From assembly GCA_902780695.1 (NCBI GenBank), contig CACZGM010000001.1, positions 21,277 through 85,276 of the forward strand: a stretch of 64,000 bases of DNA, read 5' to 3'. The position numbers and the translations under genes are program-made. Numbering within the stretch: position 1 is the first letter of the stretch; every line of letters starts with the position of its first letter. This document shows, piece after piece, positions 41,440 to 48,905 of the stretch. The notes beneath the pieces were generated by a model. That model was not told the DNA's origin. It did no database searches and worked only from the letters and a program-made list of their open reading frames with translations. This DNA is from an uncultured Ruminococcus sp. GTDB lineage: Bacteria; Bacillota; Clostridia; Oscillospirales; Ruminococcaceae.

Positions 41440-43428
41440 GTGACTGTGAAATTCTTTAGAAGCAGAACATTGTCCATAATCATCGCCGTTCTTACCCTGC
41501 TGATGTTTGTGTTTACAGCTGTTCTTTCAAGCCTTCTGGTAGTCAGCACCGACATTTTCAGAACACCTTATATGATACTTGAGGGTGAGTATTCCGTTGA
41601 CGGCGGCGCGTGGAAAGCGTTCGACCCGGATACGCCGATACAGGACAGATTTCACAGGATAGTGTTCAGAGGAAATATCCCAAAGTCCACATTCAGGTTT
41701 TATCAGGAAATATCGATCTCCGTCCGGAACCTTTGGTTCTCATTGAGGCTTGCTGACGGTGAGACGATACTTGAAAGTAAATACTATACCGTTGATGATT
41801 TCCTTGATTCGTACTTTGAAGGCATGGAAGCGGACGAGTCGGAGAGGGACCGTATGGAAAGAACGATCCTGAGGCTTGCTCCCTTCGAGTACTATATGCC
41901 GGATACCCCCGGATACACCGAGAATTATATTTTTATTGAAGACGATCTGACAGCCAACGGGATCGACCCTTCTGTCATGCTTGAAATGGAGTTTATAAAT
42001 CCGTATGATATCATGCCGTCGGGTTTCAGCGATCTTGTAAAGTTTAATATAAGCCACGGCAACGGCAATCTGCCGCAGTTCAACCGTGACGTTCTCCCGC
42101 TTTGCTTTATATTTATAATTATATGTATGTTCGGACTGCTGTTTTTCCCTATGGCGGCTTTTATCTTCGGTAAGATAGATTTCAGATACCTGGCGTTCGG
42201 TTTTATGGTATTCTTCTGGGGTCTGTTTATGATAGTGCAGGTCACGAACGTATATTTCGCACACCTGATACATGACCGTACCGTATGCTTATTTGTGGAT
42301 AGGATAAGCGCACATCTCTTTGTTACGGCGCTGCTCGTATTTTTCTGCTCCAATCTTACCGGACCTGTGACGCGTGTTATTTCGGGTTCGATAACGTCGG
42401 TTTTTGCAGCCGCCGTAATGCTCACGGCAGTCCTGCATTTTACGGGAGTTGCCGATATGGTAGTAACCGGCGTTTACATCAATATCTTAATAACGATAAA
42501 TGCCGCAGTAATGACAGCACTGATAATTTCAGAGGTGCGAAACGCCGGAAAAGAAGAGTCAAGGCGCATGATCTTCCTTATGGTCTCGTGGATACCTATG
42601 GTGATCACACTGATACTGGACGTGATCGACCAGATCGTTTCGATACCGGGTATAAACTATTTCAAGTACGGACTTATGGTTGCCGTTATTGCGCAGATAG
42701 TTCGTCTGATATTCGATATGCGGAAGCAGTACCGTGACGCGATACGCTATCAGAAGATGCAGAGAGAGCTGTATGAAGCAAAAGTCGCCGTTATGACATC
42801 TCAGATACGCCCGCATTTCATGTACAACGCCCTTACCTCGATAGCTATGATGTGTACGATAGACCCCGCGGTCGCGCAGGAAGCTACGGTCACTTTCGCC
42901 AAATACCTGCGGGAAAATATGGATTCCCTCAAGCAAAAAGCTCCCGTACCCTTTACGCGGGAGCTGGACCATCTGAAAAAGTATCTGTACATCGAAAAGC
43001 TGCGTTTCGCGGATAAGCTGAATATCGTGTATGACATACAGGCAACAGATTTCGTCATACCGCAGCTGTCGGTGCAGCCGCTTGTTGAGAACGCTGTAAA
43101 GCACGGTGTCGGAGCGAAGAAAAAGGGCGGTACAGTGACGATCACTTCCCGCGAGACCGATACAGCCTACGAAGTCGTTATTGCCGATGACGGTGTGGGA
43201 TTTGACACCTCTGCACCGAAAGCCGACGACGGACGCTCTCATATCGGCATGGACAATACCCGGACCCGGCTGAAAGAGATGTGCGGCGGCTATCTGGTCA
43301 TCGAAAGCACAGTGGGCGAAGGCACCACCGCGAAAATAGTTCTTCCGAAGGATAAGCAGAACATGGAAGAGACAGCACCAACCCCCTTTGAAAAAGGGGG
43401 CTGGACCCCCTACGGCACGATGCCGTAA
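41440..43428 (+). CDS. LytS/YesM-type sensor histidine kinase with 7TM sensor region
   Basis: This protein has 662 residues. A first membrane segment (about 11-34) leads to an extracellular domain of about 190 residues, then seven membrane segments (about 225-430), like 7TM-DISM sensors. A coiled coil precedes the His_kinase domain with SQIRPHFMYNALTSIAMM (His 459) and HATPase (PLVENAVKHG, DDGVGFD, GMDNTRTRLKEM). Kinases of this class usually pair with LytR-type regulators, but none is adjacent. The last 18 or so residues (APTPFEKGGWTPYGTMP) are encoded by the dispersed palindromic repeat, which also supplies the stop codon; the kinase fold is complete before it. The start is a GTG at 41440 or 41446 after GGAGG. 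Confidence 0.9.
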   Translation: MTVKFFRSRTLSIIIAVLTLLMFVFTAVLSSLLVVSTDIFRTPYMILEGEYSVDGGAWKAFDPDTPIQDRFHRIVFRGNIPKSTFRFYQEISISVRNLWFSLRLADGETILESKYYTVDDFLDSYFEGMEADESERDRMERTILRLAPFEYYMPDTPGYTENYIFIEDDLTANGIDPSVMLEMEFINPYDIMPSGFSDLVKFNISHGNGNLPQFNRDVLPLCFIFIIICMFGLLFFPMAAFIFGKIDFRYLAFGFMVFFWGLFMIVQVTNVYFAHLIHDRTVCLFVDRISAHLFVTALLVFFCSNLTGPVTRVISGSITSVFAAAVMLTAVLHFTGVADMVVTGVYINILITINAAVMTALIISEVRNAGKEESRRMIFLMVSWIPMVITLILDVIDQIVSIPGINYFKYGLMVAVIAQIVRLIFDMRKQYRDAIRYQKMQRELYEAKVAVMTSQIRPHFMYNALTSIAMMCTIDPAVAQEATVTFAKYLRENMDSLKQKAPVPFTRELDHLKKYLYIEKLRFADKLNIVYDIQATDFVIPQLSVQPLVENAVKHGVGAKKKGGTVTITSRETDTAYEVVIADDGVGFDTSAPKADDGRSHIGMDNTRTRLKEMCGGYLVIESTVGEGTTAKIVLPKDKQNMEETAPTPFEKGGWTPYGTMP

Positions 43429-43560
43429 GGAAGTTTCCCAAAGCGCGCACGATGCGCGCATAAAAGAAACTTCCGATAAACTCAATGCTGTATTTCAGAG
43501 TACCGGTTTATGTCTGGCGCAGAATAAAATGCAGTGGGGCCGGCAATAATTTCATTCAGA
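43379..43560 (+). repeat. Composite repeat element, copy 5, entering the kinase 3' end
   Basis: It holds the CCAACCCCC/GGGGGCTGG hairpin (43380-43405), the ACGGCACGATGCCGT palindrome (43413-43427), GGAAGTTTC/GAAACTTCC arms around GCGCGCACGATGCGCGC (43431-43472), and GCAGTGGGGCCGGC. The nested palindrome block matches the inner part of the structure at 12165-12272. Confidence 0.7.
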
Positions 43561-43608
43561 CTAACTATCCGGAAAGCTGATCTGCAGCTGCTGAATATAC
43601 ATTATATG

Positions 43609-43640
43609 ATCCCCGTCTTTTTCAAGGCGGGGATTTTTTC
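43609..43640 (+). terminator. Terminator downstream of the LytS-type kinase
   Basis: ATCCCCG (43609-43615) pairs with CGGGGAT (43628-43634), the stem extends through CTT/AAG, and a TTTTTTC run follows. Confidence 0.75.
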
Positions 43641-43660
43641 GTATCTGCAAAGGCAGGACA

Positions 43661-44000
43661 AAGGGAAAAACCCTTTACAGAAAGGTTTCAGAAAAAAATT
43701 AAAAATTTTTCAAAAAACTTTGAAATATGCAAAGAATTTGCAAATGTCGGTATGATATAATACAGACAGAGCAAAGGGAAAAGCCTTTGACTATAAGGTT
43801 CAGAAAAAAATTAAAAATTTTTTCAAAAAACTTTGAAATCTGCAAATAACTTGCAAAGGTCGGTATGATATAATACAGACAGAGCAAAGAGAAAGCCCTT
43901 TACAGAAAGGTTTCAGAAAAAAAATAAAAAAATTTTTCAAAAACCTTAAAATCTGCAAATAACTTGCAAAGGTCGGTATGATATAATACAGACAGAACAA
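43661..44000 (+). promoter_or_regulatory. Tandem array of three promoter repeats (113-bp period)
   Basis: Three copies of a unit of about 113 bp each contain an A/T-rich TTTTTCAAAAAACTTTGAAA palindromic tract, TGCAAA direct repeats and GGTATGATATAATACAGACAG. The TATAAT boxes lie at 43756-43761, 43869-43874 and 43982-43987, exactly 113 bp apart. All have the TGATATAAT extended form. There is no good -35, so a regulator binding the TGCAAA or TTTCAAA repeats may be needed. The array drives the secreted protein gene at 44085 and is mirrored at 52674-52915. Confidence 0.75.
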
Positions 44001-44084
44001 AGGGGAAACCCGGAACAACTAAAACAAAAATCAAAACAAACAAAATCAAGACAAAAAACAAATTATTAAACGGAGGACACAACT

Positions 44085-45719
44085 ATGAAAAAGACTAACA
44101 TGACACAGAAAACTATCGCATCTGCTCTCGCAGCAATCGTAATGGCAGGAACATTCGGCACGATCGCATACGCGGACAACGAGATCACTTCCCCGGAAGT
44201 TGAATATGTATCGATATCCGATGAGGGCATCAACTACCAGCTCGATCCTTCGGCAGGAGCCGAGGAGAGCGTCAACCCCGACGCTCCCACTTCCGAGGAG
44301 ATAGCGGCAATGAGAACCCGGAGCAACAAGAACGCTGTCAAGGAAAACAGACTTCGTGCACTTGAGAACATACTCAACAGCTCAGACGATGACGCGGATA
44401 TTCTCCCGGTAAATCCCGATGCTCCCACAGAGGAAGAGATAGCGGCGATCAGAGCGCAGAACGAAAAGAAGCAGCAGTTCGAGGAAGTCAAGCGCGAGTA
44501 TGAGCGGCTTAAGGCAGAGCTTTACGGCGAGGAAGAAGACGGTATAGTAAAAGGCGACGGCACTGTTCTGGACGCCGGCAATACCGAAGAGACCGGTACT
44601 CCCGTTGACGTGACCGAGGGCGGCGATGAAGATCCCGCAAACGAGCCCGCAGCGGACGAAACTCCCGCTGAGAACCCCAACACGACCAGAGAAAAAGAGG
44701 TCATCGGTGACGTGGTCATAATAACCGATACCATACTTAACGACGACGGCACAAAGACGGTTGTTACAACTGTTATCAACTCTGTATCCGGCACATCGAC
44801 AACCACAACATCAAAGTATGACGCTGACGGCAAACTTATAGTCGAAGAGCCCGAAAACAAGCCGACAGACGAAAACAAGCCCGACGACAAGAGCAATGAC
44901 GGCGGCGACAACGGCGGCGACAGCGGTAAGGACGACAAGAAAAACAGCGACGACGGCGGCGATGAGGAAGACGGCTGGTTCACGTCATTGTTAAAGGACG
45001 GCGTTGACAAGCTGGTTGACAAGGGCATCGACAAGGGTCTGGATTATGTGTTCGATAACCTTCTCGGCGGAGACGACGGCTGGATGGGTATCGTCAAGAA
45101 GCTCCCGTGGGATAAGGTATGCGGAACAGTCTGCAACGTTATCGACAGCTCCCTCGGCGGCGACGGAAGCGGCAACAACGGCAAGTATTCCATGGAAGAG
45201 ATATCGGCTGCATTCGCGGCAGCATATCAGAGAGCCGAATCACAGCCCGCAGCAGCTGCATCGGCAGACCTGATCTCTGAAACAAAGGTAACACTTCCGG
45301 ATCTGAAAGTCGGCAATACCGTAGAGCATAAGCTGTACAGCTCCAGCTCCGCAAGCACATCTATCGACACCAAAACAACTGTCAAGAACGAGAACATGGC
45401 GACATCAACAACGGAACTCAAGCAGCACAGAAGCGACGGCAGCTCTATCGTTATCACAACCGAGATCACCGAGATCAGAAATTCCGACGGCACCGTAACA
45501 ACTCAGAAGCGCGTTATCACAAACAGCAGACTTGCTGACTATGTACGCGGCAAGAAGATCGGCTACGTTACGGACAACACCGATATAACCCTGACCTTCG
45601 TTGAGACTCCCGAAGAGTATCTCGCACGCATAGACAAGGAGCAGCAGGAAGAGGCTCAGTACGGAACACTTTCAAGCCACTCTCTGTACAATGTTGACGA
45701 GAACGGCAAGCGTATATGA
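44085..45719 (+). CDS. Secreted acidic repeat protein, twin-cassette member 1
   Basis: This 544-residue protein has a Sec signal peptide ending AYA-DNE. Residues 1-60 nearly match the product of 52967, including DNEITSPE and DEGINYQLDP. After that the two differ. Here two units of VNPDAPT(S/E)EEIAA follow (about 62 and 107), then a basic-acidic helix, a Thr-rich beta stretch (GDVVIITDTILNDDGTKTVV), an Asp/Lys/Gly-rich linker (about 255-300), a short amphipathic segment (LLKDGVDKLVDKGIDKGLDY), a two-Cys stretch (CGTVCN) and a Ser/Thr-rich beta domain. No anchor motif. I recognise no family. It is controlled by the 113-bp promoter array. Confidence 0.85.
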   Translation: MKKTNMTQKTIASALAAIVMAGTFGTIAYADNEITSPEVEYVSISDEGINYQLDPSAGAEESVNPDAPTSEEIAAMRTRSNKNAVKENRLRALENILNSSDDDADILPVNPDAPTEEEIAAIRAQNEKKQQFEEVKREYERLKAELYGEEEDGIVKGDGTVLDAGNTEETGTPVDVTEGGDEDPANEPAADETPAENPNTTREKEVIGDVVIITDTILNDDGTKTVVTTVINSVSGTSTTTTSKYDADGKLIVEEPENKPTDENKPDDKSNDGGDNGGDSGKDDKKNSDDGGDEEDGWFTSLLKDGVDKLVDKGIDKGLDYVFDNLLGGDDGWMGIVKKLPWDKVCGTVCNVIDSSLGGDGSGNNGKYSMEEISAAFAAAYQRAESQPAAAASADLISETKVTLPDLKVGNTVEHKLYSSSSASTSIDTKTTVKNENMATSTTELKQHRSDGSSIVITTEITEIRNSDGTVTTQKRVITNSRLADYVRGKKIGYVTDNTDITLTFVETPEEYLARIDKEQQEEAQYGTLSSHSLYNVDENGKRI

Positions 45720-45750
45720 TCGGGCGGATAACCGAGTAAATTATATAAAC

Positions 45751-45780
45751 AGATCCGGGTCTTGCGACCCGGATCTTTCT
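45751..45780 (+). terminator. Terminator of secreted protein 1
   Basis: AGATCCGGGTC (45751-45761), loop TTGC, GACCCGGATCT (45766-45776), then TTCT. It lies 31 bp after the stop codon. Confidence 0.85.
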
Positions 45781-45839
45781 GTAATGTGCGTCCGTCTCCG
45801 GTGTCGTCGTCCTCACCGCTGCCCCTGCACTGTAACAAT

Positions 45840-45898
45840 AAATTCAGCATTGACATTTGAAATTCAGCATTGACATTTAAGTAATGTATTATTATAAT
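45840..45898 (+). promoter_or_regulatory. Promoter of the macrodomain gene with duplicated -35 segment
   Basis: TTGACA (45870-45875), a 17-bp spacer and TATAAT (45893-45898). A 19-bp segment containing the -35 (AAATTCAGCATTGACATTT) is present twice, at about 45840 and 45860, 20 bp apart. Confidence 0.75.
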
Positions 45899-45958
45899 TA
45901 TACCATACGATAAAAAATCAACGGACTGTATTTTAAACGATATGACCGAGGTGATACC

Positions 45959-46942
45959 ATGCCGTTCAGGATAATACGAAACGACATAACCAAAATAAAA
46001 GCCGACGCGATAGTGAACACTGCAAATCCCGAACCTGTCATCGGCGGCGGGACGGATACGGCGATATACAATGCCGCCGGTGCAGAAGAGCTGCTTGCGG
46101 AGCGCAGGAAGATAGGCAGTATCGCAGTCGGTGATGCCGCATACACACCCGCGTTCAGTCTTGACGCAAAGTATGTGATACATACCGTCGGACCGTACTG
46201 GCAGGACGGTGAGCACGGCGAAAAAGACCTGCTCCGTTCGTGCTACAAAAAATCGCTGGAGCTTGCGGATAAACTGGACTGCAAAAGTATAGCGTTCCCG
46301 CTTATCTCGACGGGCGTGTATAAATTCCCGAAAGGCGAAGCGCTGCACATATCGCTGTCGGTGATACAGGAGTTCCTGCTCACGCACGATATGGAAGTCA
46401 CGATAGCCGTGTTCGACAAAGGCTCGTTTGAGCTGTCCGGAAAGCTGTTTGCGGGGATAGACGAGTATATTGACGAGCATTACGTTGATGACGCGATAGG
46501 CAGCGAATACTATACCAACGATATGCGGCGGATACGGGAAATCGAGCGCGAGCGCATGATCGTACAGCGTCAGGCAAAAACAAGCCTTGATGAAATACTT
46601 GGAAATTCGTCGGAAACGTTCTCGGAAATGATGATGCGGCTGATAGGAGAACGCGGTCTTTCCAATCCCGATGTATATAAGAAAGCCAATATTGACCGGA
46701 AACTATTCTCTGCGATCCAGTGTAAACGGGAATATCAGCCGAAGAAAAAGACTGCGCTTGCACTCGCTGTTGCCTTAGAGCTTGATATGCCGACAACACG
46801 GGAATTTCTTGCAAAAGCCGGGTACGCACTGTCACCGTCGGACAAGTCGGATATTATAGTATCCTACTTCATCGAGAACAGGCGATACAGCATTATGGAG
46901 CTTAACGAAGCGCTTTTTGACCACGATATATCAACTCTGTAA
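45959..46942 (+). CDS. Macrodomain protein with C-terminal helical (HTH-like) domain
   Basis: This protein has 327 residues. Residues 1-165 form a macrodomain: NDITKIKADAIVNTANPEPVIGGGTDTAIYNAAG is the ADP-ribose site, and FPLISTGVYKFPKGEAL the second loop. Such domains bind or hydrolyse ADP-ribose derivatives (O-acetyl-ADP-ribose, ADP-ribosyl proteins). After a charged linker, residues about 220-327 (MMMRLIGERGLSNPDVYKKANIDRKLFSAI, then PKKKTALALAVALELDM) resemble an XRE-like DNA-binding fold. The protein may therefore be a ligand-controlled regulator. GAGGTG precedes the ATG. An ADP-ribosylglycohydrolase gene follows after 90 bp. Confidence 0.88.
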   Translation: MPFRIIRNDITKIKADAIVNTANPEPVIGGGTDTAIYNAAGAEELLAERRKIGSIAVGDAAYTPAFSLDAKYVIHTVGPYWQDGEHGEKDLLRSCYKKSLELADKLDCKSIAFPLISTGVYKFPKGEALHISLSVIQEFLLTHDMEVTIAVFDKGSFELSGKLFAGIDEYIDEHYVDDAIGSEYYTNDMRRIREIERERMIVQRQAKTSLDEILGNSSETFSEMMMRLIGERGLSNPDVYKKANIDRKLFSAIQCKREYQPKKKTALALAVALELDMPTTREFLAKAGYALSPSDKSDIIVSYFIENRRYSIMELNEALFDHDISTL

Positions 46943-47032
46943 AAATGTCTTTTCAGAAACGACCTTTGTGTGCAGGATTTGTGATATAATGCAATTGTAA
47001 GAACAAACCAACCGCGGCAAGGAGGAAAAGAT

Positions 47033-48787
47033 ATGTACGGAGCAATTTCTGGTGATATGATCGGCGCACCCTATGAGTTCGACAGGGGCAATAAGACAAA
47101 GGAGTTCCCGCTTTTCGGCGAGGGTTCGCACTTCACGGACGACAGCGTTATGACGATCGCAGTCGCGGAGGCGCTGCTTGACGCAGGAGACGGCACCGAT
47201 GACGAGATCCGAGCGGCTGTCGTGAAGTCTATGCAGAAATGGGGCAGGCGTTACCCGGACGCGGGCTACGGCTGTATGTTTTACAAGTGGCTGCGGGAGA
47301 AAGACCCGAAACCATACGGCAGCTACGGCAACGGCTCTGCAATGCGCGTTTCGGCTGTCGGCTGGCTGTACGATACGCTTGAACGCACACGCGAGGCTGC
47401 AAGGCTGACAGCAGAAGTAACGCACGATCACCCCGAGGGGATAAAGGGCGCGGAAGCGGCTGCAAGCGCGATATTCATGGCTCGCACCGGCAGCACGAAG
47501 GACGAGATACGCGGGTACATCACCGGCGAGTTCGGCTATGATCTCTCCCGCACCTGCGACGAGATACGCCCCGGCTATCATCATGTCGAAAGCTGTCAGC
47601 AGACTGTTCCCGAAGCTATAACGGCGTTCCTCGAAGGCGAGGATTTTGAAGACGTGATACGCACCGCAGTATCTCTCGGCGGCGACTGCGACACACTCAC
47701 CTGCATTGCCGGCGGTATTGCGGAAGCGTACTACGGCATTCCCGATGAGATAAAGGAAGAATGCAGGAAGCGCCTGCCCGAGGATATGCTGGCGGTCATA
47801 GACCGATTTGAGAAAATACGGAATAAAAAGCCTGAATTTCATGATATGTTCCTTGACGGGAACGAGCTTATCGAGATCGCGATAGAAATATATCGTGCCG
47901 ACAGCAGCAAGGAAAATCTCATAGCGGTGCTTGATGCAATACGCAAGCGTATGCACGCGGACGGACACTTTATCTTTCCCGTTATCCGGAATGAAGAGGA
48001 CGAAAACGAATTCGCATACCGCATTATCAAGACCGACGACGGCAGGATATGGCACGCGGCATTCACATCACAGCTTGAATTTGACAAAGGCGCAAAAAGC
48101 GAGGTCTTATCCAATTTTATCGACGTTGTGATGAAGCAAAGCCTTGAAACTGCGGCAGCGGGCTTTATCATCAACCCATGGGATCAGTCGTTCCTGCTTA
48201 CTAACGAGCTTATCGAAATGATATTCGAGGCAGACGGCGGTGTGGAATACGCCGTTCCCGACGAACCGATCACAGAGGAGCTGCTGGAGGACGGATCGTA
48301 TCTGAAAAGAGCGATAGGGATATGCAGCCGCAACCGCACCAGACTGAACCTTTTAAAGCTGTTTAAGATACTCCGTGACAGCCGGGTGTGGATCCCGTGC
48401 AATGCTGTTCTGAGCAACGCGGATTATGAAGCGTGGTCGAAGGTCGTGCGCGAAGCGGCGGACAAGAATGACCTTGATTCGGTAGTCGGACATGAGTTCA
48501 CAAATCAGGACAATATCCGTCTTGTGCCGGACATACTTCAGAACGGAGACGACTTTTTCTTTCCGGTGTTTACGAGCGATGATGAAATGGGCGAGTACGG
48601 AGAGGATTTTTCCAAACTGCAGAGACACTTTCTCGAAGCTGCGGCTCTTGCCCGTAACAACGAAAAGAATGTCAGGGGAATAGTTATAAATCCGTTTTCG
48701 GAAGCGTTCGTGATAACCGTGGAAATGTTCGGGCTTATAGATGCCATGGAATCGAGTCTGGAGGAGAACGAGGTCAATAAGGGATAA
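47033..48787 (+). CDS. ADP-ribosylglycohydrolase fused to two SseB-like domains
   Basis: This protein has 584 residues. Residues 1-255 form the ARH/DraG fold with both metal motifs: GDMIGAPYEF and HFTDDSVMTIAVAEAL at the front, and SLGGDCDTLTCIAGGIAEAYYG at the back. ARH enzymes remove ADP-ribose from proteins or DNA. Residues about 285-425 and 435-584 form two SseB-type modules (FPVIRNEEDENEFAYRIIKTDDG, AAAGFIINPWDQSFLLTNELI, then FFFPVFTSDDEMGEYGEDFSK, RGIVINPFSEAFVITVEM). SseB domains usually mediate protein contacts in secretion or surveillance contexts. GGAGG precedes the ATG. A TGATATAAT box (46982-46990) gives it its own promoter besides possible readthrough from the macrodomain gene. 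Together the two form an ADP-ribose-handling pair; no transferase is visible nearby. Confidence 0.9.
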   Translation: MYGAISGDMIGAPYEFDRGNKTKEFPLFGEGSHFTDDSVMTIAVAEALLDAGDGTDDEIRAAVVKSMQKWGRRYPDAGYGCMFYKWLREKDPKPYGSYGNGSAMRVSAVGWLYDTLERTREAARLTAEVTHDHPEGIKGAEAAASAIFMARTGSTKDEIRGYITGEFGYDLSRTCDEIRPGYHHVESCQQTVPEAITAFLEGEDFEDVIRTAVSLGGDCDTLTCIAGGIAEAYYGIPDEIKEECRKRLPEDMLAVIDRFEKIRNKKPEFHDMFLDGNELIEIAIEIYRADSSKENLIAVLDAIRKRMHADGHFIFPVIRNEEDENEFAYRIIKTDDGRIWHAAFTSQLEFDKGAKSEVLSNFIDVVMKQSLETAAAGFIINPWDQSFLLTNELIEMIFEADGGVEYAVPDEPITEELLEDGSYLKRAIGICSRNRTRLNLLKLFKILRDSRVWIPCNAVLSNADYEAWSKVVREAADKNDLDSVVGHEFTNQDNIRLVPDILQNGDDFFFPVFTSDDEMGEYGEDFSKLQRHFLEAAALARNNEKNVRGIVINPFSEAFVITVEMFGLIDAMESSLEENEVNKG

Positions 48788-48801
48788 TTATTCGGATATA
48801 C

Positions 48802-48830
48802 TTGCATTTTCCGAGAAATAGTGATATAAT
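48802..48830 (+). promoter_or_regulatory. Promoter of the hydrogenase-like sensor gene
   Basis: TTGCAT (48802-48807), a 17-bp spacer and TATAAT (48825-48830) in the TGATATAAT form. The leader holds a tandem TATATAC repeat (about 48857-48887). Confidence 0.7.
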
Positions 48831-48905
48831 CACTGTAAACGCAATTGACTGTCAGTATATACTATATACTATATACTATATATTATTTACAGGGAGATGT
48901 AAACA

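Noticed and set aside
43534-44082. Short frames on both strands in the promoter array (Phe/Tyr/Ile-rich peptides)
   Set aside because: They arise from A/T tracts of the tandem promoter units and repeat with the same 113-bp period. No start signals.
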